A stretch of 64,000 nucleotides of DNA, taken from positions 62,001 through 126,000 of the forward strand of contig JAQGMR010000071.1 of NCBI GenBank assembly GCA_028292265.1. The letters are read 5' to 3'. Source of the DNA: Herminiimonas sp. GTDB taxonomy: Bacteria; Pseudomonadota; Gammaproteobacteria; Burkholderiales; Burkholderiaceae_D. Positions 8,304 to 16,345 of the stretch are shown in pieces. The position numbers were made by a program, and so were the translations under genes. Within the stretch, counting starts at the first letter, position 1, and every line of letters begins with the position of its first letter. The notes under the pieces are model-generated. The model worked only from the letters and a program-made list of their open reading frames with translations, was not told the origin of the DNA and searched no databases.

Positions 8304-10556
8304 CTATGCCTTCACACAATCCACAAAATATCCCCGTCTGCCATCCACTTCCCGTGTGACGAGCCCATGTACATCGGTTTCGAAGCCCGGAAACTTTTCA
8401 TTGAAGTCCCGTGCAAATTTCAGGTAATCGACGATCGTCCTGTTAAAGCGCTCACCGGGAATCAGCAGCGGAATGCCGGGCGGGTAGGGCGTGAGCAGGA
8501 TGGAGGTGACGCGGCCCTCAAGCTCATCGATTGGCACGCGGTCAATCTCGCGATGTGCCATCTTCGCGAAAGCATCCGACGGCTTCATGGCAGGCTGCAT
8601 GTCGGACAGGTACATCTCCGTGGTCAGGCGCGCCACGTCGTACAGCTTGTAAAAGTCGTGAATCTGCTGGCAGAGGTCACGCAGGCCGATGCGCTCGTAG
8701 CGCAGGTTGGCGGCCGCGAACTCCGGCAAGATACGCCACATCGGCTGGTTCTTGTCGTAGTCGTCCTTGAACTGCTGCAAGGCAGTCAGCAGCGTGTTCC
8801 ATCGGCCCTTGGTAATGCCGATGGTGAACATGATGAAGAAGGAATAGAGGCCCGCCTTCTCGACGATAACGCCATGCTCCGCCAAGTACTTTGTGACGAT
8901 CGAGGCTGGTATGCCTGTGTCGCCAAACTGGCCGTCGAGCGACAGGCCCGGCGTTACAATCGTCGCCTTGATCGGGTCCAGCATGTTGAAGCCGGGGGCC
9001 AAGTTGCCGAAGCCGTGCCAGTCATCCTCGGCGCGGATCATCCAGTCTTCGCGTGAGCCGATGCCGTCCTCGGAGAACGAATTCGGTCCCCACACCTGGA
9101 ACCACCAGTCCTTGCCCCACTCCTGATCAATTTTTTTCATCGCGCGCCGGAAGTCCAGCGCTTCCAGGATGCTTTCTTCGACCAGAGCGGTGCCGCCCGG
9201 CGGCTCCATCATTGCGGCCGCCACGTCGCACGAAGCGATGATGGCGTACTGCGGCGAGGTGGAGGTGTGCATCAGGTAGGCTTCGTTGAAGGCGTCCTGG
9301 TCGAGCTTCACGGTTTGGGATTCACGCACCAGAATTTGCGAGGCCTGCGACAAGCCTGCCAGCAGCTTGTGGGTCGACTGCGTCGAGAAAATCATCGACT
9401 CGCGTGCGCGCGGACGGTCCTTGCCGATCGCATGCATGTTCTTGTAAAAGTCATGGAAGGTCGCATGCGGCAGCCACGCTTCGTCGAAGTGCAGCGTTTC
9501 AATCTCACCGTCCAGCAAATCCTTCAAGGTCTCCACGTTGTAAAGCACGCCGTCGTAGGTTGACTGGGTAATGGTCAGGATGCGCGGCTTCTTGTTGACT
9601 GCCTCACGCGCAAACGGGTTTGCCTCGATCTTTCGACGGATGTTATCCATCGAAAATTCTTCCAGCGGAATCGGGCCGATGATGCCGAGATGGTTCCGGG
9701 TCGGCATCAGGAACACGGGAATTGCGCCCGTCATGATGATGGAATGCAGGATCGACTTGTGGCAGTTGCGGTCTACCACGACGATGTCGCCCGGCGCCAC
9801 GGTCGAGTGCCATACCATCTTGTTGGAGGTGGAGGTGCCGTTGGTGACGAAGTAGCAGTGGTCGGCATTGAAGATGCGCGCGGCATTGCGCTCGGAGGCG
9901 GCAACCGGGCCGGTGTGGTCCAGCAATTGCCCGAGTTCTTCGACTGCATTGCAGACGTCGGCGCGCAGCATGTTCTCGCCGAAGAACTGGTGGAACATTT
10001 GCCCGATCGGGGACTTCAAAAAGGCGACACCGCCGGAGTGCCCCGGGCAATGCCAGGAGTAGGAGCCATCTTGGGCATAGTGCACCAGCGCCCGGAAGAA
10101 TGGTGGCGAGAGGCCGTCCAGATAAGACTTGGCCTCGCGGATGATGTGTCGCGCAACGAATTCCGGTGTGTCCTCAAACATGTGAATGAAGCCGTGCAGT
10201 TCACGCAGGATGTCATTCGGTATGTGGCGCGAGGTCCGGGTTTCGCCATACAGGTAAATCGGAATATCGGCATTCTTGTAGCGGATTTCCTCGACGAAGG
10301 CTCGAAGCGACTTGAGTGCGACGTCGGTTTCTTCATGGGAGCCGGCGCCGAATTCCTCGTCGTCGATGGAAAGAATAAAAGCGGAGGCGCGCGACTGTTG
10401 CTGCGCAAATTGCGAAAGGTCGCCGTAACTGGTCACGCCGAGCACTTCCATGCCTTCTTTTTCCATGGCGTCGGCCAACGCGCGAATGCCCAGGCCGGAG
10501 GTGTTCTCGGAACGGAAGTCCTCGTCGATGATAACGATGGGGAAGCGGAATTTCAT
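8304..10556 (-). CDS. Arg/Lys/Orn decarboxylase, biodegradative arginine decarboxylase-like
   Basis: A 750-residue PLP enzyme of the prokaryotic Orn/Lys/Arg decarboxylase family. It has an N-terminal receiver-like wing domain (about 1-125), a PLP domain (about 150-600) with HFDEAW near 356 and the Schiff-base lysine K397 in STQSTHKLLAG, and a C-terminal domain. Length and the ALSQAS-like motif (GLSQASQILVRES) fit E. coli AdiA (about 755) better than CadA (715), so arginine is the best guess for substrate. Such enzymes consume protons and support acid resistance or polyamine supply. Start at 10556 follows GGAG; an in-frame extension to 10745 has no domain. No antiporter gene is adjacent. Confidence 0.88.
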   Translation of the reverse strand: MKFRFPIVIIDEDFRSENTSGLGIRALADAMEKEGMEVLGVTSYGDLSQFAQQQSRASAFILSIDDEEFGAGSHEETDVALKSLRAFVEEIRYKNADIPIYLYGETRTSRHIPNDILRELHGFIHMFEDTPEFVARHIIREAKSYLDGLSPPFFRALVHYAQDGSYSWHCPGHSGGVAFLKSPIGQMFHQFFGENMLRADVCNAVEELGQLLDHTGPVAASERNAARIFNADHCYFVTNGTSTSNKMVWHSTVAPGDIVVVDRNCHKSILHSIIMTGAIPVFLMPTRNHLGIIGPIPLEEFSMDNIRRKIEANPFAREAVNKKPRILTITQSTYDGVLYNVETLKDLLDGEIETLHFDEAWLPHATFHDFYKNMHAIGKDRPRARESMIFSTQSTHKLLAGLSQASQILVRESQTVKLDQDAFNEAYLMHTSTSPQYAIIASCDVAAAMMEPPGGTALVEESILEALDFRRAMKKIDQEWGKDWWFQVWGPNSFSEDGIGSREDWMIRAEDDWHGFGNLAPGFNMLDPIKATIVTPGLSLDGQFGDTGIPASIVTKYLAEHGVIVEKAGLYSFFIMFTIGITKGRWNTLLTALQQFKDDYDKNQPMWRILPEFAAANLRYERIGLRDLCQQIHDFYKLYDVARLTTEMYLSDMQPAMKPSDAFAKMAHREIDRVPIDELEGRVTSILLTPYPPGIPLLIPGERFNRTIVDYLKFARDFNEKFPGFETDVHGLVTREVDGRRGYFVDCVKA

Positions 10557-10837
10557 GATGTCTCCAGAGACGGAATAGCGGGAGACGCCTGGGTCAGTCG
10601 GGGCGGTGACTGCTTGCGCGCCAAAAACAGGGAATGCGGGATTTTCGCAGATATGGGAAGCGGGTGGGGAAAACCGCGCGACCCTTTGATATTCAAGGAA
10701 ACTATTGTGTTTGAACCAGCTTAAGCCGCGACATCGTCGTAGCACCCGTGCCGACCTTGGTTCACCGCTGCGTGGGCTGATCTAAAGAGTGGGGGAGTGG
10801 GCTGTCGCTCGGGCATGGCGAGGGCAAAACAAGGGAA
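10557..10837. other. Upstream region of the decarboxylase gene
   Basis: About 280 bases between the decarboxylase start and the tandem repeat. It should hold the decarboxylase promoter. I could not identify a convincing -35/-10 pair. Confidence 0.3.
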
Positions 10838-11010
10838 AGTGCCTCACGGCAGTCCGTGCCACTTGCAGAAGCCGGACTGCCTCCCGGAAGTCTGTGCCAC
10901 TTTAAGAAGGCGGACTGCCTCGGGGAAGTCTGTCCACTTACAGAGGGCAGACTGCCTCGCGGAAGTCCGCTCCACCTGCAAAAGGCCCGCTGCTCCGCAA
11001 GTCCGTCTGG
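10838..11010. repeat. Tandem repeat of about 37-38 bp with hairpin-forming units
   Basis: About four and a half imperfect units start near 10838, 10875, 10913, 10950 and 10987, so the period is 37-38 bases. The core of each unit is close to GACTGCCTCNCGGAAGTC, which is nearly self-complementary (GACTGCC against GGAAGTC, one mismatch), so each copy can form a short stem-loop. It fills the gap between the decarboxylase promoter region and the 3' end of the DUF4337 gene. Open frames through it give low-complexity products and are not considered genes. Confidence 0.75.
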
Positions 11011-11020
11011 CTGGGCCTGC

Positions 11021-11605
11021 TTACAGCCCCGGAAGTTCTATATGCAGCCAGGCCGTAATGCCGATCACGATCCCCAAAGCGGCCACGGCATAGGAGCCAA
11101 TCTCAAGCCACTTCTTGCGCGTCAGGAGGGTGATCGCGGCGAGCGCGATGGCAATCTGCTCGGTGGTTGAGGCCAGCGCCCAGCGATGATGTTCATGCAT
11201 CACCTTGTCGGAACGCTTGTCCCAGTCGAGCGATGCCGCTTCCAGCTTTTCGGCGTCCTTGCGAATGCCTTCCTTTTCACCCTTGTAGCGTTCAACCTCG
11301 GCCTTGTAGCGCGCCACGTCCACGCCGGGCAGCACCGCGGCCAGTTCCGCGAGGTTCTGCTTGTTCGACTTCGCCTGGTAATAATTCCACTGGTTGGACG
11401 CTTCGGTCTTCTTGATGGCCGCATTGTTCTTGAACATGGCCGCGTCGTTCTGCGTCGCGCCGCCAAGGTAGCCGAAGGTGGCGCCGATGGTGGCCAGGAT
11501 CGCCGTCATCACCGCCAGTTTGCTGGAGAAACTGTCGCCATCGTGCCCAGCGTGTTCTACCGCGTGGTCATGCGGGCCGTGTACGTGAAATCCATCATCC
11601 GACAT
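11021..11605 (-). CDS. DUF4337 family membrane protein
   Basis: A 194-residue protein with a His-rich N-terminus (HVHGPHDHAVEHAGHDG), one membrane segment at about 30-48 (AVMTAILATIGATFGYLGG), a charged helical middle (AELAAVLPGVDVARYKAEVERY, likely coiled coil) and two membrane segments at the C-terminus (IAIALAAITLL; YAVAALGIVIGITAWL). This layout is that of DUF4337, whose function is unknown. The stop lies next to the hairpin repeat array. The next gene upstream is folA, 20 bases away on the same strand, so the two may be co-transcribed. Confidence 0.85.
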   Translation of the reverse strand: MSDDGFHVHGPHDHAVEHAGHDGDSFSSKLAVMTAILATIGATFGYLGGATQNDAAMFKNNAAIKKTEASNQWNYYQAKSNKQNLAELAAVLPGVDVARYKAEVERYKGEKEGIRKDAEKLEAASLDWDKRSDKVMHEHHRWALASTTEQIAIALAAITLLTRKKWLEIGSYAVAALGIVIGITAWLHIELPGL

Positions 11606-11625
11606 GCATCTTCCCCTGTAATGTT

Positions 11626-12111
11626 TCAGCGGCGCTCGTAGGTTACGAACGCATAGTCAAACCCGTTCTGCGCGGAATGATACCCCTCGCGCGCCACTTC
11701 TTTCCAGTGCAATGGGTCAATCGGTGGGAAAAACGTGTCACAGTCGAATTCGGCTGCAATTTCAGTCACGACCAGGCGTTGCGCATTTGGCAGCGCTTCA
11801 ACGAAAATCTGAGCCCCGCCAACTACGAAGACCTGGTCCTGGCCGGCGAGTGCCACGGCGGAGGGCAGCGAGTTGGCAACCTCCACGCCCTCGTGCGCCC
11901 ATGCCGGGTTGCGGGTCACAACGATATTGCGGCGGTTCGGCAGCGGACGTCCAATCGAGTCGAATGTCTTGCGCCCCATGATGATGGCGTGACCGGAAGT
12001 CGTTCGCTTGAAATGGGCGAGGTCTTCCGGGAGTCTCCAGGGGAGAGCGTTGCGGATGCCGATGCCGCCACGGCGGTCGGTAGCTACGACGAGGGTGAGG
12101 TTGTTTTGCAT
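11626..12111 (-). CDS. folA: Dihydrofolate reductase
   Basis: A 161-residue enzyme of usual DHFR length, reducing dihydrofolate to tetrahydrofolate with NADPH. Recognisable pieces are VVATDRRGGIGIRNALPWRLPEDL (substrate and Met20-loop region with the active-site acidic residue), IIMGRKTFDSIGRPLPNRRNIV and FVVGGAQIF. The start is the methionine at 12111 (MQNNLTLVVATD). The upstream in-frame extension to 12291 is not part of the fold. In many relatives folA lies next to thyA; here an argE-like gene and an orphan tctC lie between them. Confidence 0.95.
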   Translation of the reverse strand: MQNNLTLVVATDRRGGIGIRNALPWRLPEDLAHFKRTTSGHAIIMGRKTFDSIGRPLPNRRNIVVTRNPAWAHEGVEVANSLPSAVALAGQDQVFVVGGAQIFVEALPNAQRLVVTEIAAEFDCDTFFPPIDPLHWKEVAREGYHSAQNGFDYAFVTYERR

Positions 12112-12640
12112 GGTTCGCCGGTTCTTGAAGATGACTTGCGGGCATCTTATCCGGTTTTCGGCGTCGGAAGTCTGCAATGATCGAGCAGAGGGGAGGCTCG
12201 GCGAAAGCTGTCGGACGGCGGTTATTGATTCACTGGGTTTGCAGCTCAACGCCGTGCCGTGAAGCGGAGCGACTTGCAGTTCAGTGCGCAAGTGCTTGAA
12301 AACCGGAGGTGCCCGAATCGAATGAAGCGGCAGCCATCCACCGTCCCTAACGCCTCAACAGCATCACCTTGTTCCGATCGGCTGGGTCATGAACCGCCAT
12401 CGCTTTCGAATGCAAGGCTCCGCTTGGCCAAAGCTCGATCCGCGTCGAACGGCGAAATGGGCGGCTCGCAAAGTTGTTATTCAACTGTTGCACACGTAGC
12501 CCACAGCCATCCTTGTCCACTCCGTTTGACGCACAAATGGTTAGTAGCGCCGATCCAACCTGAGGGGCCTGACACAGTGCTATGATGCCAACCCGCGCCG
12601 CCCGCAACAGGCGGCTGACCCCACAAATCAGGAGAAAGAA
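12112..12640. other. Intergenic region between folA and tctC, no gene seen
   Basis: About 530 bases between two divergent genes. Open frames in it (for example 12259-12585 on the plus strand) have no recognisable family, no ribosome binding site and skewed composition. It must contain the folA promoter and, near its right end, the tctC promoter. Confidence 0.5.
12578..12586 (+). promoter_or_regulatory. Possible extended -10 promoter of the tctC gene
   Basis: TGCTATGAT fits an extended -10 element (TGN plus TATGAT, five of six matches). It would start transcription near 12593 and give a leader of about 48 bases. No good -35 box stands at the expected distance, as is common for extended -10 promoters. 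Moderate to low certainty. Confidence 0.4.
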
Positions 12641-13615
12641 TTGAACGTACTAAAGTCAATTTTGGCTATTGCCGCCGGACTGACATTCGCCGCAAGCGCT
12701 GCCGCACAATCCTTCCCGAACAAGCCGATCCGGCTGATCATTCCGTTCCCGCCGGGCGGCACGACAGACCTCGTCGGCCGTGTCGTCGCAGACCATCTGG
12801 GACGTGAACTCGGCCAGCCGGTTATCGTGGATAACCGCGGTGGTGGCGGTGGCAGCATCGGCGCTACACTCGCTGCAAGGGCGGATCCGGATGGCTACAC
12901 GCTGCTGGTTGCAACGGTATCCACCCATGCGGTGAACCCGGCTTGCAATTCGCAGTTGCCCTATGACCCAATCAAGGATTTCGTGCCAGTCACCAACTTG
13001 GCCCGCACGCCGAACGTGCTTGCAGTCAATCCAAAATTTCCAGCAAAGGACTACAAGGAATTCCTGGCCTATGTGAAGAAAAACCCGGGCAAATTCGGCT
13101 ATGCCACTTCTGGCGCCTGCGGCATTGCGCACATGCTGGGCGAACAGTTCAAGGCCTCGACAGGCACCTTCATCACCCACATTCCCTATCGGGGGTCTGG
13201 CCCGGCATTGAACGATGTCTTGGCAGGTCAAGTCGAGATGCTGTTTGACAACCTTCCTTCCTCGCTCCCACACATCAAGGACGGCAAGCTGCGTGCGATC
13301 GCCGTGTCGTGGCCGAAGCGCCTGGAGGCATTGCCAAACGTTCCAACCTTCGGCGAACTGGGTCTTGCGCAGGTGAACGGCCCTGCCTGGTACGGCATCG
13401 TGGCGCCAGCTAAAACGCCGGACGACATCATTCGCAAGCTCAATGCGGCGACGGTGAAGGTGCTGGCCTTGCCTGCGGTGCAGGAGAAGATTCGCGCGAG
13501 CGGCTCTGAAACCGTGGGCAATACGCCGGCCGAATATGCGGCGGAAATCAAGGCTGAACTGCAGAAGATGCGAGACGTCGTCAAGAAGCAGGGCATCAAG
13601 GTCACCAACGGCTAA
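12641..13615 (+). CDS. Tripartite tricarboxylate transporter substrate-binding protein (Bug/TctC family)
   Basis: A 324-residue periplasmic binding protein. It starts with TTG behind an excellent AGGAGA site, and has a signal peptide (NVLKSILAIAAGLTFAASAAA cut before QSFPNKP). The Bug-family hallmarks are FPNKPIRLIIPFPPGG, VVDNRGGGGGSIGA and GYTLLV. These proteins bind small carboxylates or similar solutes and normally feed TctAB, but no tctA or tctB gene is near, as is typical for the many orphan Bug proteins of Burkholderiales. The ligand cannot be predicted. It is monocistronic between two opposite-strand genes, ending in a strong terminator. Confidence 0.92.
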   Translation: MNVLKSILAIAAGLTFAASAAAQSFPNKPIRLIIPFPPGGTTDLVGRVVADHLGRELGQPVIVDNRGGGGGSIGATLAARADPDGYTLLVATVSTHAVNPACNSQLPYDPIKDFVPVTNLARTPNVLAVNPKFPAKDYKEFLAYVKKNPGKFGYATSGACGIAHMLGEQFKASTGTFITHIPYRGSGPALNDVLAGQVEMLFDNLPSSLPHIKDGKLRAIAVSWPKRLEALPNVPTFGELGLAQVNGPAWYGIVAPAKTPDDIIRKLNAATVKVLALPAVQEKIRASGSETVGNTPAEYAAEIKAELQKMRDVVKKQGIKVTNG

Positions 13616-13640
13616 TGCGCTGCGTATGACGTCAACAGGT

Positions 13641-13743
13641 TATGACGCCAACAGGTTGGCGTCATAGAAAAATAGCCGCTCGCTTGAAAAAGCCGCTGGC
13701 ATGAAAAAAGCCGCTTCGATCATGAATCGACAGCGGCTTTTTT
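13641..13743. terminator. Double hairpin terminator shared by tctC and the argE-like gene
   Basis: Two stem-loops lie between the convergent genes. The first (13641-13651 with 13656-13666) has an 11-base perfect stem and CAGG loop. The second (13704-13715 with 13732-13743) pairs AAAAAAGCCGCT with AGCGGCTTTTTT and also has a smaller inner palindrome, giving T-runs in both directions. The second works as a classic bidirectional intrinsic terminator. Confidence 0.88.
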
Positions 13744-13793
13744 CAACTGCACAACTTAAAACGGAAACAAGGTCAACCGACACCCGGTGCGCG

Positions 13794-14993
13794 TTACGCG
13801 CCGAGCGTGCCTCCTGGAGTCTCCATCAATCGCATGAGGAACGCCTCGCATTGCGCAAGCTGTTCCAGTGCGACGAATTCATCAGGGCTGTGCGCCTGCT
13901 CGATGCTTCCCGGGCCGCAGATAACGGTCGGTATGCCGGCCTTCTGGAACAGGCCCGCCTCAGTACCGTAGGACACCTTGCCGCCACCCTTGTTGCCAGA
14001 AAGCGCCGCCGCAAGCTGCACGATTGCAGCGCTTTCTTCAATCACCAGACCGGGCGACGTATTGACCCAGTCGAACTCGATGGCCGCATTCGGCTCCACC
14101 TTGCGCATCGATGGCAGCAGCGTTTCGGCGAAGGCCCGGATTTCGGCATAGAGGCTGGCGGCGTCGGTGCCAGGCAGAGTGCGTGCCTCAAAGTGGAACT
14201 CGCACTCCTTGGGGATGATATTCGTCGCAAGGCCGCCTTTTATCACGCCGGTTTGCAGCGTGGTATAGGGCACCGTGAAGCCGTAATCGCGTTGCTCCAG
14301 TTCCGCCATGCGGTCGGCCAGTTGGCGAATGAAGACAACAATCTGGGCGGCGTATTCGATCGCGTTCACGCCGCGATTCGTATAGCTGGAATGGGCCTCG
14401 CGTCCTTTCACGCAGCAGCGAAAGCGGTGCATGCCCTTGTGCGCTATGACGGGCTGCATGTCGGTCGGCTCGCCGACGATGCAACCGGCGGGCTTCAGGC
14501 CGATGTCTTCGAGGTCACGTATCAAGCCCCGTACGCCGATACAGCCGACTTCTTCGTCGAACGACAGCGCAATATGCATGGCTGAATCCATGTCTGCAGC
14601 GAGGAATTTCGGTGCCATGGCGAGCGCGGTGCCGATGAAGCCTTTCATGTCGGCGGAGCCGCGGCCGTACATGCGCCCGTCGCGTGTGACAGGGACGAAC
14701 GGATCGGTGGACCAGACCTGACCTTCGACCGGCACGACGTCGGTGTGACCGGACAAAATAATGCCGGGCTTCCTGCCTTCGCCGAGCGTCGCAAACAGGT
14801 TGGCTTTTTTCTTGCTGGCGTCATAGGTCAGGCGCGACTTGACCCCAAGACCGGCCAGATAGTCGCGCGCGGTTTCAATCAAGCCAAGATTCGAATCACG
14901 CGACACAGTGGGAATCGAGACGAGGCGCTCGATCATGTCGAGCACCTCGGCTGAGGGAGAAAGTTGGGGCGGGGTCTGGATGGGAGCGTTCAT
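13794..14993 (-). CDS. argE: Acetylornithine deacetylase (M20 metallopeptidase family)
   Basis: A 399-residue M20 family hydrolase. Metal-site motifs are LSGHTDVVPV, GRGSADMKG and SFDEEVGCIG (catalytic Glu); the dimerisation domain lies about 175-290 (HKGMHRFRCCVKGREAHSS). Sequence flavour and length fit ArgE, which releases ornithine from N-acetylornithine in arginine synthesis, though some M20 relatives act on other N-acyl amino acids. The start is put at MNAPIQTPP; a start nine codons upstream is possible. It lies just downstream of thyA on the same strand (45-base gap) and ends at a bidirectional terminator. Confidence 0.88.
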   Translation of the reverse strand: MNAPIQTPPQLSPSAEVLDMIERLVSIPTVSRDSNLGLIETARDYLAGLGVKSRLTYDASKKKANLFATLGEGRKPGIILSGHTDVVPVEGQVWSTDPFVPVTRDGRMYGRGSADMKGFIGTALAMAPKFLAADMDSAMHIALSFDEEVGCIGVRGLIRDLEDIGLKPAGCIVGEPTDMQPVIAHKGMHRFRCCVKGREAHSSYTNRGVNAIEYAAQIVVFIRQLADRMAELEQRDYGFTVPYTTLQTGVIKGGLATNIIPKECEFHFEARTLPGTDAASLYAEIRAFAETLLPSMRKVEPNAAIEFDWVNTSPGLVIEESAAIVQLAAALSGNKGGGKVSYGTEAGLFQKAGIPTVICGPGSIEQAHSPDEFVALEQLAQCEAFLMRLMETPGGTLGA

Positions 14994-15038
14994 TGTTACG
15001 GTACCGAATAAGTGTGCCAACGGGTGGCAGGGCCGGGA

Positions 15039-16013
15039 TCAGACGGCCATCGGCGCAGTCAATGGCGCGTGATGGACGTAATCTTCCAGTGAAAAATCTG
15101 AAGGCTCGATAAGCTCAAGCCATTGCGGTTCGTACTTCCGGGTGACCGCGTAATCCGGCACCCGGTCGGATATGACGAAGCGCGGCGCGGGGTAGGGTTC
15201 GCGCTCAAGCTGTTCCTTCAGCATCGCAAGGTGGTTCTCGTAAATGTGCGCGTCGCCGATGAAATAGCTGAACCAGCGTGGCTTGTAGCCCGTCAGCCTG
15301 CCGACAAGATGAAGTAACGCCGCGCCCTCAGCGAGGTTGAACGGTGTGCCGAGCCCAACGTCGTTGCTCCGGATGTAGAGGCAAAGAGAAATTTCTTTTG
15401 TCGCGGCGTTGGGCAGGAATTGGTACAGCAGGTGGCAGGCTGGCAGGGCGATGGCATCCAGCTCGGCCGGGTTCCAGCCGTGGAACAGGATCCGCCGGCT
15501 GCCGGGGTTCTTGATGATGGTGTCGAGGCAGTCGCGCAGCTGGTCGACGGCCTTGTACAGCAACACCTTTTCGCGTCCCGCATCGACCACGGTCGAGACG
15601 ACACGGAAGCCGTGCTTCTGCGCATCGTCTATCTGCGCGCTGCGGCTTGTGTCGAGCAGCTTGTAGGCCGGCCATTGGCGCCATTGCACCCCGTACACTG
15701 CGCCAAGGTCGTCTGGCCCTTCGCGGTAGGGATTGGCCAGCCATTCGGCGTTTTCGTTGGCATTCTGATCCCACACCTTGCAGCCCAGAGCGCGGAAATC
15801 GGCGGCGCTGCGGGTGGCGCGCAAAAAGCCGACCAACTCGCCGACCACGGACTTGAACGCGAGCTTCTTGGTGGTGACGGCCGGGAAACCATCGTTCTGC
15901 AAATCGAAACGCATCATGGCGCCGGGCAGGCTGAGCGTGCGGATTCCCGTGCGGTTTTCCTGCCAGCTGCCGGAAGTGAGGATCGATTGGACTAGATCGA
16001 GATAGGGGCGCAT
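15039..16013 (-). CDS. thyA: Thymidylate synthase
   Basis: A 324-residue ThyA, longer than the E. coli enzyme (264) because of an insertion in the small domain, as in several Betaproteobacteria. It methylates dUMP to dTMP using methylenetetrahydrofolate; folA, 3 kb away, regenerates the cofactor. Catalytic Cys193 lies in [10 protein letters not shown]. Other signatures are [30 protein letters not shown] and GDAHIYENH. No strong ribosome binding site precedes the ATG at 16013. Confidence 0.96.
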   Translation of the reverse strand: MRPYLDLVQSILTSGSWQENRTGIRTLSLPGAMMRFDLQNDGFPAVTTKKLAFKSVVGELVGFLRATRSAADFRALGCKVWDQNANENAEWLANPYREGPDDLGAVYGVQWRQWPAYKLLDTSRSAQIDDAQKHGFRVVSTVVDAGREKVLLYKAVDQLRDCLDTIIKNPGSRRILFHGWNPAELDAIALPACHLLYQFLPNAATKEISLCLYIRSNDVGLGTPFNLAEGAALLHLVGRLTGYKPRWFSYFIGDAHIYENHLAMLKEQLEREPYPAPRFVISDRVPDYAVTRKYEPQWLELIEPSDFSLEDYVHHAPLTAPMAV

Positions 16014-16345
16014 GGATGTTTTGAGATGCTGCTATTGCCGCTTGATGTGACGGGGTTCAATGGGCGCGCCGTGGTCCTTTCGTGATCCTGAATGGACCGG
16101 ATTTGCATTCCGGTTTCCGTTTTTGAATCAATCGGCGCGCTTCCGTTGGAATGCGTCAATTGTACCTTGTCGGGCAAATTTCGGAACGGCAAGGCGAGGC
16201 GGGGCAAGAGGGCAGAACGGGATAGCGGATGACCATCCCGGGCGGGTCTTTCAATTGATTGAGGTACGGCCGGGTGACGCCGTTTGCAGCGGAATTGCAC
16301 CACCGGGTGAGCGCGGCTGAAAATCAGCCAGCCAAGCCGACCGCC
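16014..16345. other. Intergenic region upstream of thyA
   Basis: About 330 bases between the thyA start and the stop of the upstream exporter gene on the same strand. I see no gene, repeat or convincing terminator. It should carry the thyA promoter. Confidence 0.4.

Noticed and set aside
9690-10724. Long plus-strand open frame (344 codons)
   Set aside because: It lies antisense to the decarboxylase gene, has no ribosome binding site and its product is a mirror of GC-rich codon usage, not a known family.
10838-11010. CRISPR array
   Set aside because: Repeats are directly adjoining, imperfect and without unique spacers; no cas genes are present.
13701-14585. 294-codon plus-strand open frame
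   Set aside because: Antisense to argE, starting inside the bidirectional terminator.
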